The notes under the pieces: generated by a model
Databases searched by the model: none
What the model was told of the DNA's origin: nothing
The model's input: only the letters and a program-made list of their open reading frames with translations
In this document: positions 1 through 6,740 of the stretch, piece after piece
How positions within the stretch are numbered: the first letter of the stretch is position 1
How the letters are laid out: each line of letters begins with the position of its first letter
Translations under genes and position numbers: made by a program
NCBI GenBank assembly: GCA_017648225.1
Contig: JAGCJE010000120.1
Span: 1-19,083, forward strand
From: Kiritimatiellia bacterium
GTDB lineage: Bacteria > Verrucomicrobiota > Kiritimatiellia > RFP12 > UBA1067
Reading direction: 5' to 3'
DNA: 19,083 bases

Positions 1-1
1 A

Positions 2-667
2 AAAGAAATGCCGGGCCAACGTATCCCATGCCTCTCGACATGGTACAAACACATCAACGTTGGAGATGTTGGTGTCAGGTACGGTGAAACACCTTATCAT
101 CCGAAGAAGAAGCCGAAACGACCTAAACCACATCCAGCTATGACCGTTCCTGGTCGACTAATGCTCAATGAGCGTCCAGCAGGCGCCAAAAACCGTAGCA
201 GATTTGGACATTATGAGATGGACACGATCGTCTCATCTACAAGCGGCAGAGGCGGTCTACTCGTACTCATTGACCGTAAGAGCAGGCGCTACGTAATTGA
301 GCTTTTAGCACACGTAACACAAGATGATGTTGTAGCCGCACTTAAACGGATGATTACCCGAAAAGCTATTAGTAATGTAATCTCCATCACAACCGATAAC
401 GGCTGTGAATTTTTGGATCCAGATAAAATCAAGTCCGTTGTAGGTTGCAATGTCTACTACACGCGCGCATATGCCTCTTGGGAGAAAGGCTCCGTCGAAA
501 ACTGCAACAAGCTCGTACGCAGATGGTATCCTAAAGGAACCGACTTCGCAAAGTGCACAACCGCAGAAATGCACCATCTGGAAAAGATTATCAACTCAAT
601 TCATAGAAAGCTACTTGATGGGAAAACCGCATATGAATATGACACATCCTACAACAAAGCCGCATAA
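2..667 (+). CDS. IS30-family transposase, C-terminal part (5' end outside window)
   Basis: DDE transposase that cuts and joins the ends of its own insertion sequence. The frame is open to the first base of the window, so the ATG at position 8 is probably internal and the N-terminal helix-turn-helix region lies upstream. Counting from that ATG, the catalytic triad is D72 (in HYEMDTI), D130 (in TTDNGCEF) and E164 (in WEKGSVEN). The 33 residues between the second Asp and the Glu match the IS30 family, as does the WEKG(S/T)xEN...YPKGTDF block. The reading frame is intact to its TAA stop, so the visible part shows no decay. It converges on the rplI operon and ends about 105 bases from that operon's terminator hairpin, suggesting a non-disruptive insertion. 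Family assignment is confident; activity cannot be judged without the left end. Confidence 0.93.
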   Translation, partial: KEMPGQRIPCLSTWYKHINVGDVGVRYGETPYHPKKKPKRPKPHPAMTVPGRLMLNERPAGAKNRSRFGHYEMDTIVSSTSGRGGLLVLIDRKSRRYVIELLAHVTQDDVVAALKRMITRKAISNVISITTDNGCEFLDPDKIKSVVGCNVYYTRAYASWEKGSVENCNKLVRRWYPKGTDFAKCTTAEMHHLEKIINSIHRKLLDGKTAYEYDTSYNKAA

Positions 668-768
668 AGAAAGAGCCTTCAAATGAGAATGTTTGAACTA
701 TTACCAAGACCCCTCGGAGCCATCTTCAGAAAATTGACTCACTTGACTTGCAATTTGCCTAGCAAATT
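668..768. mobile_element. Probable right flank of the IS30-like element with an adjacent palindrome
   Basis: This short non-coding stretch lies between the transposase stop and the rplI terminator. It contains an inverted repeat, AATTTGC (752-758), spacer CTA, GCAAATT (762-768). IS30-family elements are known to favour symmetric target sites, so this may be the target or the edge of the terminal repeat. The left end of the element is outside the window, so the terminal inverted repeat cannot be confirmed and the exact boundary is unknown. Nothing else is visible here. Confidence 0.35.
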
Positions 769-771
769 AAA

Positions 772-799
772 AAAGACCGCCGCTGGAGCGACGGTCTTT
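772..799 (-). terminator. Rho-independent terminator of the rplY-rpsF-ssb-rpsR-rplI operon
   Basis: An 8-bp stem AAAGACCG (772-779) / CGGTCTTT (792-799) continues, after a C/A mismatch, into an inner CGC/GCG stem with a tight loop. On the minus strand it is followed at once by a run of T (positions 774 down to 769). It lies 24 bases after the rplI stop. The plus-strand side is also T-rich (tctttctttt), so it may act in both directions and insulate the operon from the IS element. Confidence 0.88.
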
Positions 800-822
800 C
801 TTTTATTAAGCTTAATAACGGA

Positions 823-1293
823 TTAAGCTTCGACTGGGGCCTGCTCGTCAAGAATCGTGATTTTGAACTTGACGACGACGCTCTGACCGAGGTCGATGGC
901 AGCCTCGTATTCGCCGACTTCGCGGAGCGAGTCTTCGATGGATAGCTGGCTGCGTTCAAGCGCAACACCGCGATTGGCCTCGATGGCGGCGAGAATATCG
1001 GAGACGCTGACGGCGCCATAGAGCTTCTTGCCGTCGGTCGTGGCGGCAGAAACTGTGAGCTCGAGCTTTTCGAGCTTCTTGGCGACTTCGAGAGCGGCCT
1101 TCTTCTCTTCGGCGGCGCGGGCGGCGCGCTCGGTCTCGAGCTTTTTAAGACGACGCTTGGCGGCTTCCGTGGCGACCGCGGCGAGACCCTGAGTGAAGAG
1201 GTAGTTGCGGGCGTAACCGGGGGCGACCTTGACGATCTCGCCGGCCTTGCCGAGCTTCTTCACGTTATCCATGAGCATAACTTCAATAGCCAT
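823..1293 (-). CDS. rplI: Large ribosomal subunit protein bL9
   Basis: bL9 bridges the L1 stalk region of the 50S subunit and helps maintain reading frame. The 156-residue protein is close to the usual ~149. It has the canonical N-terminal block (MAIEVMLMDNVKKLGKAGEI...V..GYARNYL), the long charged connecting helix (about residues 40-75, rich in K, E, R and A) and the C-terminal rRNA-binding domain. The start is supported by AGGAG about 8 bases upstream. It is the last gene of the operon, 17 bases after rpsR and 24 bases before the terminator. The order rpsF-ssb-rpsR-rplI is widely conserved in bacteria. Confidence 0.97.
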   Translation of the reverse strand: MAIEVMLMDNVKKLGKAGEIVKVAPGYARNYLFTQGLAAVATEAAKRRLKKLETERAARAAEEKKAALEVAKKLEKLELTVSAATTDGKKLYGAVSVSDILAAIEANRGVALERSQLSIEDSLREVGEYEAAIDLGQSVVVKFKITILDEQAPVEA

Positions 1294-1310
1294 TTTCGAA
1301 CTCCTTTCGA

Positions 1311-1541
1311 TTAAGCCATGAGGCCCATGTTGCGCGCACGCTTTACACCCTGGCGGATCTGGCGCTGCTGAGCGGCGGTGACGCCGGTGATGCGAGCGGG
1401 AAGAATCTTACCGTAATCGGTGATGTAATAGCTGAGCGTTTCAATATCGTTGACGTCGATCTGATCCTTGGGACCGAGCGGCGGACGCTTTCTCGCGGCG
1501 AATTCTTCACCTGCAGAGCTGTTGGATTTTTTGAAAGCCAT
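1311..1541 (-). CDS. rpsR: Small ribosomal subunit protein bS18
   Basis: bS18 forms a heterodimer with bS6 and binds the central domain of 16S rRNA in the 30S platform. The 76-residue protein carries the family core: IDVNDIETLSYYITDYGKILP, then RITGVTAAQQRQ and the basic tail VKRARNMGLM. Upstream AGAGGAAA is a good ribosome binding site. It lies 36 bases after ssb and 17 before rplI, in the same transcript as its partner rpsF. No zinc-binding Cys cluster is seen, so this is a Cys-free form. Confidence 0.97.
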   Translation of the reverse strand: MAFKKSNSSAGEEFAARKRPPLGPKDQIDVNDIETLSYYITDYGKILPARITGVTAAQQRQIRQGVKRARNMGLMA

Positions 1542-1577
1542 TTTGGTTTCCTCTGTATAGATTGTTATTTACGTGTA

Positions 1578-1994
1578 TCAGAACGGGACATCATCAGGGT
1601 CGCTCTCAAGCGAATTAGGCACGATAGGCGCCTCATGACGCTGGGGACCGCCGCCGAGGCGATCACCCTGCGGGAGGAACTTAATCGTAGAAGCTCTGAC
1701 TTTGAGCTTCTGGTGCTTGACACCGTCCTTTTCCCATGAATCCATCTGCAAACGACCCTCGACGAGAATCGTTCTGCCCTTTGACAGGTACTGCCCGCAC
1801 AATTCGGCAAGTTTATCCCAGGCGTCGACATCGACGAACACGGGAAACTCCTGAATCTGACCGTTACGGTCTTTGCGGCGCTCGTTGACGGCAATGCCGA
1901 GACGGGCGACTTTCATGCCGCTCGAGCCGGTTGCACGAACATCGGGGTCGCGCGTCAGATTACCCATCAGGATCACTTTATTGAAAGAGGCCAT
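1578..1994 (-). CDS. ssb: Single-stranded DNA-binding protein
   Basis: SSB coats single-stranded DNA in replication and repair and recruits partners through its C-terminal tip. The 138-residue protein opens with the OB-fold signature (MASFNKVILMGNLTRDPDVR) and continues with the beta strands around VFVDVDAWDKLAE and KGRTILVEGRL. It ends in the acidic tip DPDDVPF (residues 132-138), the standard partner-binding peptide. The linker between fold and tip is short (about 25 residues), so the protein is compact compared with the ~178-residue E. coli protein. It sits between rpsF and rpsR, as in many bacteria. A GGAACGGG-like sequence precedes the ATG; it is weaker than its neighbours' sites. Confidence 0.96.
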   Translation of the reverse strand: MASFNKVILMGNLTRDPDVRATGSSGMKVARLGIAVNERRKDRNGQIQEFPVFVDVDAWDKLAELCGQYLSKGRTILVEGRLQMDSWEKDGVKHQKLKVRASTIKFLPQGDRLGGGPQRHEAPIVPNSLESDPDDVPF

Positions 1995-2011
1995 AACCCG
2001 TTCCGTTCTTT

Positions 2012-2398
2012 TTACGCTTCAACTGCGGTCGCGGCAGCCGCGGCGGCAGCGTCCTTCTTGGCCTGACGTTCGGCGCGGGCCGCACGTTCCTCGACGAGCT
2101 TGGCCTCACGGCGCTCGTCAACCGCGAGAATCTGAACGCGGAAGACTTCTTCGACGAGACGGTAGCGGGCGAGAAGTTCGGAAACCTTGGCGGGATCGAG
2201 CTCCATGCGGACCTTCACGTAAACACCGCTGTCCTTCTTGGACATCGGACGGGAAAACATGCGCTTTCCGAGAGACTCGGTCGTAAGCACGTTGCCGCCG
2301 ACGCGGGCGACCTCGGCGAGAGCCTTCTCGAGGTTGGCGTTCAAGGCATCATCCTTGGAGATGCCGACGAAGATATAGAGAGCATCATACTTCTTCAT
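2012..2398 (-). CDS. rpsF: Small ribosomal subunit protein bS6
   Basis: bS6 is the 30S platform protein that pairs with bS18. The 128-residue protein begins MKKYDALYIFVG and shows the ferredoxin-like fold features: a helix with ALAEVARVGGNVL, then LGKRMFSRPMSKKDSGVYVKVRMELD and LLARYRLVEEVFRVQIL. The last ~25 residues form a charged, then Ala-rich tail (a run of seven Ala near the end), longer than the minimal family core. The ATG shares one base with the rplY stop (TAATG), which points to translational coupling. In many PVC and other bacteria pth lies between rplY and rpsF; here it does not. Confidence 0.96.
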   Translation of the reverse strand: MKKYDALYIFVGISKDDALNANLEKALAEVARVGGNVLTTESLGKRMFSRPMSKKDSGVYVKVRMELDPAKVSELLARYRLVEEVFRVQILAVDERREAKLVEERAARAERQAKKDAAAAAAATAVEA

Positions 2399-3027
2399 TA
2401 CTTCTTCTCCTCATCCTTACCCTTCTTGATCACGTCAGGCGACTTGTCGCCGGCGGCGGAGGCCGCATCGGCCGGAGCCTTGACGACGGCAACGGCGAGC
2501 TCGCCGCGCGTAACAATCGTCTGCTTCTCACCGAGCTGGAGGTCACGGACGAAGAGCGTCTGATCGAGACCGAGCTGGGAGACGTCGATGAGGAACTTCT
2601 CGGCGATGTCTTCGGGGAGGCAGTCGACTTCGATCGTACGGAGAGCCTGCTGAAGAATACCGCCGCCGATCTTGACGCCGACGGATTCGCCGGTCAGGTA
2701 GATCGGTACTTTTACGCGAACCTTCTCGGTGAGAGAAACTTCGCTGAAATCCACGTGAATGGGAGTACCGGCGAGAACGTCGTTCTGCATTTCGCGCATA
2801 AGCGCAGGTACTTCCTTACCGTCCATGTCAAGCGTGACGAGGAGCTGCTTGCTCGCGCGGCCGCGCATTGCCATCATGAAGTCGTGGGCAGGAAGCTTGA
2901 TGAGTTCCGTGCCGCCCTTCTTCATCTTCATCACCGAGCCGGGAATCATACCCGTACGGCGCAAACGGCGAACAGCACCGGTACCCTGTTCGGTACGGAC
3001 AGCCGCCTTGATTTTGATCTGAGCCAT
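2398..3027 (-). CDS. rplY: Large ribosomal subunit protein bL25, CTC/TL5 form
   Basis: bL25 binds 5S rRNA in the 50S subunit. At 209 residues this is the two-domain CTC/TL5 (general stress protein) form, not the short 94-residue E. coli form. The N-terminal 5S-binding domain (about 1-95) includes RTEQGTGAVRRLRRTGMIPG. The C-terminal TL5 domain (about 96-190) includes VKVPIYLTGESVGVKIGGGI and VDCLPEDIAEKFLIDVSQL. A charged Lys/Glu-rich tail ends the protein. The ATG at 3027 has an AAGG site 5-8 bases upstream. It is the first gene of the operon and overlaps rpsF by one base. Confidence 0.96.
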   Translation of the reverse strand: MAQIKIKAAVRTEQGTGAVRRLRRTGMIPGSVMKMKKGGTELIKLPAHDFMMAMRGRASKQLLVTLDMDGKEVPALMREMQNDVLAGTPIHVDFSEVSLTEKVRVKVPIYLTGESVGVKIGGGILQQALRTIEVDCLPEDIAEKFLIDVSQLGLDQTLFVRDLQLGEKQTIVTRGELAVAVVKAPADAASAAGDKSPDVIKKGKDEEKK

Positions 3028-3102
3028 TTTTTACCTTGGTTTTTTGGTTACTGTCACGTACTCTCGCGCACGCGCGCTACACTCCGCGACAAAACGCCGA
3101 AT

Positions 3103-3132
3103 ATTATACCAAATTTATCATATCTGCCGCAA
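3103..3132 (-). promoter_or_regulatory. Promoter of the rplY-rplI operon (extended -10)
   Basis: On the minus strand a perfect extended -10, TGGTATAAT (plus 3103-3111), follows a weak -35 TTGCGG (plus 3127-3132) with an 18-base spacer. The predicted 5' leader is about 70 bases and contains a GC-rich alternating stretch (gcgcacgcgcgc region, 3066-3077), but no riboswitch that I recognise. The 3028-3189 intergenic stretch otherwise holds nothing I can name. Confidence 0.72.
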
Positions 3133-3189
3133 TAGCGAATATTCCCATTTGCTTTCTGTTGTAGAGACCCTAAAATCACTTGATATAAA

Positions 3190-3225
3190 AAAGGAATCAA
3201 TCGGGCGAACCCGATTGATTCCTTT
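3190..3225 (-). terminator. Strong rho-independent terminator of fucI
   Basis: A perfect 16-bp stem (AAAGGAATCAATCGGG, 3190-3205, with its complement 3210-3225) closes a four-base loop that reads TTCG on the transcribed minus strand. The stem is followed by T residues (3192 down to 3187), then TATATCA. It lies 48 bases after the fucI stop and separates fucI from the ribosomal operon. Confidence 0.95.
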
Positions 3226-3272
3226 CATGCAGGCGTGCGGCCTGCGTTCTACGCATATCGCAGATTCCGGCT

Positions 3273-5075
3273 TCAGCGGTTGGTCGCGTACAAAGGACCG
3301 AAGTTCCTGCAGGCGCGGTAATCGGCACCCGTCGGATCGTCGCTCGCGCCGAAGAGACCCCAGCAGTGAGGCTGGAAGACCTTGTCTTCATCGACGTTGT
3401 GCATCGCGACCGGAATACGGAGCATCGAGGCGAGCGTAATGAGGTCGGCGCCGATATGGCCGTAGGCGATCGCGCCGTGGTTCGCGGCCCAGGCGTTCAT
3501 CACAGAATAGACGTCCTTGAAGAAGCCCTTGCCCGTAAGACGCGGCGTAAACCATGTGCAGGGCCATTCGGGGTTCGTACGGAGCATGAGCGTCTCCTGC
3601 TGCTTGTCGTCGAGCGTGGTCGACCAGCCCTCGGCGATCTGAAGGACGGGGCCCTGGCCCTTGACGAGCGCAAGGCGGATCATCGTAAGCGGCATACCCT
3701 TCGGGGTGAGGAACGACGAGCTGAAGCCGCCGCCGCGGAAGTATTCGACGCCTGCGGGAACCCACTTCGTCGCCTTGAGCGTTGCATTAATGTCCTTCTC
3801 GGTGACATCCCACCAGTTCTTAAATACGCTCTTGCCCTTCTCCTTCATCTCGCCCGCCGCGTCGAGACAGCAGCTGCCGGAGTTGATGAGGTGGATGATG
3901 CCGGCCTTGGCGTCCTTAGGAAGCCCCTTGCCCGTTGCGCGCTTGACGGCGGCGTCGGACCAGTAGGTGCGAACGTCGGCGAACATCGCGGCCTTGTTCG
4001 TGAGAAGCCACTGGAAGAGCATACAAACGCCGTTAAGCGCATCGTTCTCGGTCGCGAGAATCTGAGGCATCTTCTTACCGTTCCAGTCGAAGGAACTATT
4101 GCACATAACCTCGGCGACGTCACCGTTCGGCCAGTGATCGGTCCACTGGCGCTGACCCTGGAAGCCGCCCGCGATCGCGTTGCGCCCGACGGCCTCTTCG
4201 CCGAAGCCCATCTCTGCGAGCTTCGGATTTCCGGCCATCATATCGCGGATGATGATCGACATCTTCGCGATGAACTCCCAGTCGGCGTCCTTCTCGGCGC
4301 GGGACTTCTGGATAGCCTTGGGATTGTAATCCTTGCCCTCCTTGAGATTCTTGCGCATCCACTTGAGAGCCTTCTCGTACTCCTCCTTGTCGTAGATACC
4401 CTCTTCCATGCGGCGGAGAATCTCGCACTCGTCCATATTCTCGGTGGCAAGGCCGAGGTAATCCTGCATGAAATCAACGTCGACGAAGCTGCCGGCGATA
4501 CCCATCGAGGAAGTTCCGATCGAAAGATAGCTCTTACCTTTCATCATCGCGACGGCTAAACCCGCCTTGGCGAAACGAAGAATCTTCTCGGCGACGTCTT
4601 CGGGAATCTTCGCGGATTCGTCGCGGTTCTGGACCTCATGACCGTAAATGCCGTAGGCGGGCATACCGCGCTGGGCGTAACCGGCGAGCATGCAGGCGAG
4701 GTAAACGGCACCAGGGCGCTCCGTGCCGTTAAAGCCCCATACGGCCTTCGGAATCTGCGGATCAAGATCCATCGTCTCGGTGCCGTAGCACCAGCAGGGA
4801 GTGACCGAGAGCGAAACGCCGACGTTATTGTCGCGAAACTTGTTCGCACACATCGCCGCCTCGAAGCGTCCGCCGATCGTCGTATCGGCGATAACGCATT
4901 CAACGGGCGAGCCGTCGGGATACTTGAGATTGTCGGAAATGAGTTTTGCGGCTGCCTTTGCCATATCCATCGTCTGAACCTCGAGAGATTCGCGAACGCC
5001 GCGCCTGCGGCCGTCGATGATGGGGCGAATGCCGATTTTCGGAAAACCATTATGAGTCCAAACTGTCTGAGCCAT
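3273..5075 (-). CDS. fucI: L-fucose isomerase
   Basis: Cytoplasmic Mn2+-dependent isomerase converting L-fucose to L-fuculose; family members also act on D-arabinose. The length, 600 residues, matches the E. coli enzyme (591). The family core is plain throughout: GIRPIIDGRRRGVRESLE near the N-terminus, ATENDALNG, FADVRTYW, GADLITLASMLRIPV and YRACRNFGPLY at the C-terminus. Metal and active-site residues correspond to E343, D367 and H533, equivalent by my recollection to E. coli E337, D361 and H528. The start at 5075 has an excellent AAGGAG site. It has its own promoter and terminator, yet no terminator separates it from the upstream PHP/GH9/beta-helix operon, so read-through could link them. 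fucK, fucA and a fucose permease are not in the window. Confidence 0.96.
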   Translation of the reverse strand: MAQTVWTHNGFPKIGIRPIIDGRRRGVRESLEVQTMDMAKAAAKLISDNLKYPDGSPVECVIADTTIGGRFEAAMCANKFRDNNVGVSLSVTPCWCYGTETMDLDPQIPKAVWGFNGTERPGAVYLACMLAGYAQRGMPAYGIYGHEVQNRDESAKIPEDVAEKILRFAKAGLAVAMMKGKSYLSIGTSSMGIAGSFVDVDFMQDYLGLATENMDECEILRRMEEGIYDKEEYEKALKWMRKNLKEGKDYNPKAIQKSRAEKDADWEFIAKMSIIIRDMMAGNPKLAEMGFGEEAVGRNAIAGGFQGQRQWTDHWPNGDVAEVMCNSSFDWNGKKMPQILATENDALNGVCMLFQWLLTNKAAMFADVRTYWSDAAVKRATGKGLPKDAKAGIIHLINSGSCCLDAAGEMKEKGKSVFKNWWDVTEKDINATLKATKWVPAGVEYFRGGGFSSSFLTPKGMPLTMIRLALVKGQGPVLQIAEGWSTTLDDKQQETLMLRTNPEWPCTWFTPRLTGKGFFKDVYSVMNAWAANHGAIAYGHIGADLITLASMLRIPVAMHNVDEDKVFQPHCWGLFGASDDPTGADYRACRNFGPLYATNR

Positions 5076-5111
5076 TTTTATCTCCTTTTGAGAATTTTAT
5101 ACTGCGATAAG

Positions 5112-5140
5112 ATTATATCAAAATACACTCTCCGTCACAA
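5112..5140 (-). promoter_or_regulatory. Promoter of fucI (extended -10)
   Basis: On the minus strand TTGTGA (plus 5135-5140), a 17-base spacer and TATAAT (plus 5112-5117), with the TG of an extended -10 (TGATATAAT). It lies in the 72-base gap between the PHP gene stop and the fucI ATG, so fucI can be transcribed on its own. I see no clear operator palindrome beside it. Confidence 0.78.
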
Positions 5141-5147
5141 TGCAGGA

Positions 5148-6740
5148 TTACAACGATATCGTCTGATTGCGGAGGACGTTCTTGAACTCGTCGAACCTGA
5201 AAGATCGCACAGGAACTTCACCCGGGTATAGCGTCCGATTGGAATCGAACCGGAATCTGCCCTCGGCGATGTAATCCATCAGCTCTCTCACCCTCGCGTT
5301 CGCCATGTAAAGCGGCAAACGGCGCGTCCGCCCGTCATCATACGAAATAATCAATATATCGAGAGGCGAAACCTCAAGCGTCGCTACCCCGCGAGACGAT
5401 TTAATGACAGCTCCCGCCGCCGTCTCTATGCGCCAGCGCGCGTTCGTCGAGCGCGGGTCCTCTATGACGAGACGTGTCTTTACGGGTTTAGGCGGAACGC
5501 TCGCGCGATCAAGCCACATGGGATTGGTGATAGCGGAGATTTTTATTGTCTGCTGAGGCACCGAGTGAGGATCGGCAACACCTTCACCGAATGCCCGCGC
5601 GACAAACCAACTGTCGCGCTTACGGCCTGGGAATTCAAATTTATAAGTCCCTTCCTTAACATTCGTCTTAACCGCACGCACCACACCGCCGCGACCGAGA
5701 ATTTCCACGAGCGCGAGCTCGCTTTCGCCGGCCGCAGGAGCAGCATACACCGTTACGGCTATCTTGTCGTCCTTCTCTTCAAGCTTCATAAGCCGCAGAT
5801 CCGGTCCCGAGGACATAACGACATTAAAGGATTTTACAGCCGACTTGATTTCGTCCACGCTCGGCGCATGATCGCACGACAAAATGTAATTGAGAAGCCG
5901 CTCGTCCTTCTTCCCGATTATCCCGTGGGCCGGCGAAGAATCCTGTTCCGCAAGCCCCGGAACGCGATATCCCATGTCGAGAATCGCAAACCAGAGATTC
6001 TGATAATCGCGGTGATACGCGTCATAGCCCATTACCGTAAGTCCGTCCAATCCGCCGTCGGCAAAAAGCTGAACGGGCATGTCGGCGGCGATATTGGTCA
6101 CGAACGGCCCTTTAGGATCGCCGTCTTTGGTCCACCAGCTCGTCGGATGAGCCCAGACCGCCAAAGCCCCCGCCTTGCGCTGTTCGGCAACGACCTCGCC
6201 ATAGCTGCGTCGGATATGAGCCTTCCCGGTCAGAGGATTGATATCGCACGAGGGATCGTCCAACTCGTCATCCGTGAACGCGGTGCGTCTGTCCTGGCTA
6301 TAATCGTGCCATCCGGAAACAATCGGACTGTAGCCGAGATACCAGATGTGGCCGTAGCGGTTTTTAGGCGTTTCGTTATCGAGAAAAAACGTCGTCCCTG
6401 AACATTCGTTCGAAACGGACGCAAGCATCGCGCATAAATCCGCCTTGTCCACAAAGTCCTCGTCCTTAAGCTCGCCCGCGTAATAACGGTGGCGGTCCTG
6501 ACGCTCGCAACGGATCATCCTCGACGCCTGGAGCGGCGTCCACGGCGAACCGATGCCGAACGCCTTTACGTCATGTCTGCGAACCCACTGGACGAGATTC
6601 GAAATCGAAGTTTCGAACGGCACATTCCTTTTGCGGCACATGTGGGAATGCGCGGCGAAAGCGGCACGAGGCGACGGCGCTTCGGCGAAAGCCGCAGTCG
6701 AGAATAAAACGGCGGCAGAGATCAACAAAAACTTTTTCAT
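5148..6740 (-). CDS. Exported PHP-domain metallohydrolase, CehA/McbA-like
   Basis: Predicted secreted or periplasmic metal-dependent hydrolase; the substrate is unknown. A signal peptide (MKKFLLISAAVLFSTAAFA, cleavage near residue 19-20) precedes a PHP-type domain of about residues 28-315. Candidate metal ligands follow the PHP order: H31 and H33 (HSH), E123 with H131 (E..T...GH...LG pattern), H198 (WAHP) and D267 (EQDSS, with H272 nearby). The block SFNVVMSSGPDLRL resembles the segment after the barrel in CehA/McbA proteins. Residues ~320-530 look like one or two beta-rich accessory domains. The ATG overlaps the stop of the GH9 gene (ATGA), implying translational coupling. PHP proteins can be phosphoesterases or amidohydrolase-like enzymes; export and the GH9 partner argue for action on an extracytoplasmic, possibly glycan-derived, substrate. 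Confidence 0.82.
   Translation of the reverse strand: MKKFLLISAAVLFSTAAFAEAPSPRAAFAAHSHMCRKRNVPFETSISNLVQWVRRHDVKAFGIGSPWTPLQASRMIRCERQDRHRYYAGELKDEDFVDKADLCAMLASVSNECSGTTFFLDNETPKNRYGHIWYLGYSPIVSGWHDYSQDRRTAFTDDELDDPSCDINPLTGKAHIRRSYGEVVAEQRKAGALAVWAHPTSWWTKDGDPKGPFVTNIAADMPVQLFADGGLDGLTVMGYDAYHRDYQNLWFAILDMGYRVPGLAEQDSSPAHGIIGKKDERLLNYILSCDHAPSVDEIKSAVKSFNVVMSSGPDLRLMKLEEKDDKIAVTVYAAPAAGESELALVEILGRGGVVRAVKTNVKEGTYKFEFPGRKRDSWFVARAFGEGVADPHSVPQQTIKISAITNPMWLDRASVPPKPVKTRLVIEDPRSTNARWRIETAAGAVIKSSRGVATLEVSPLDILIISYDDGRTRRLPLYMANARVRELMDYIAEGRFRFDSNRTLYPGEVPVRSFRFDEFKNVLRNQTISL

Noticed and set aside
3061..3085. Alternating GCGCACGCGCGC stretch as a repeat array or Z-DNA element
   Set aside because: It is too short and occurs once, within the predicted leader of the rplY operon; no repeat unit is supported.
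3366..4559. A 397-codon open frame on the plus strand opposite fucI
   Set aside because: It is the complement of a clear, full-length L-fucose isomerase, has no family resemblance and low-complexity Arg/Leu/Glu-rich content typical of antisense frames in GC-rich genes.
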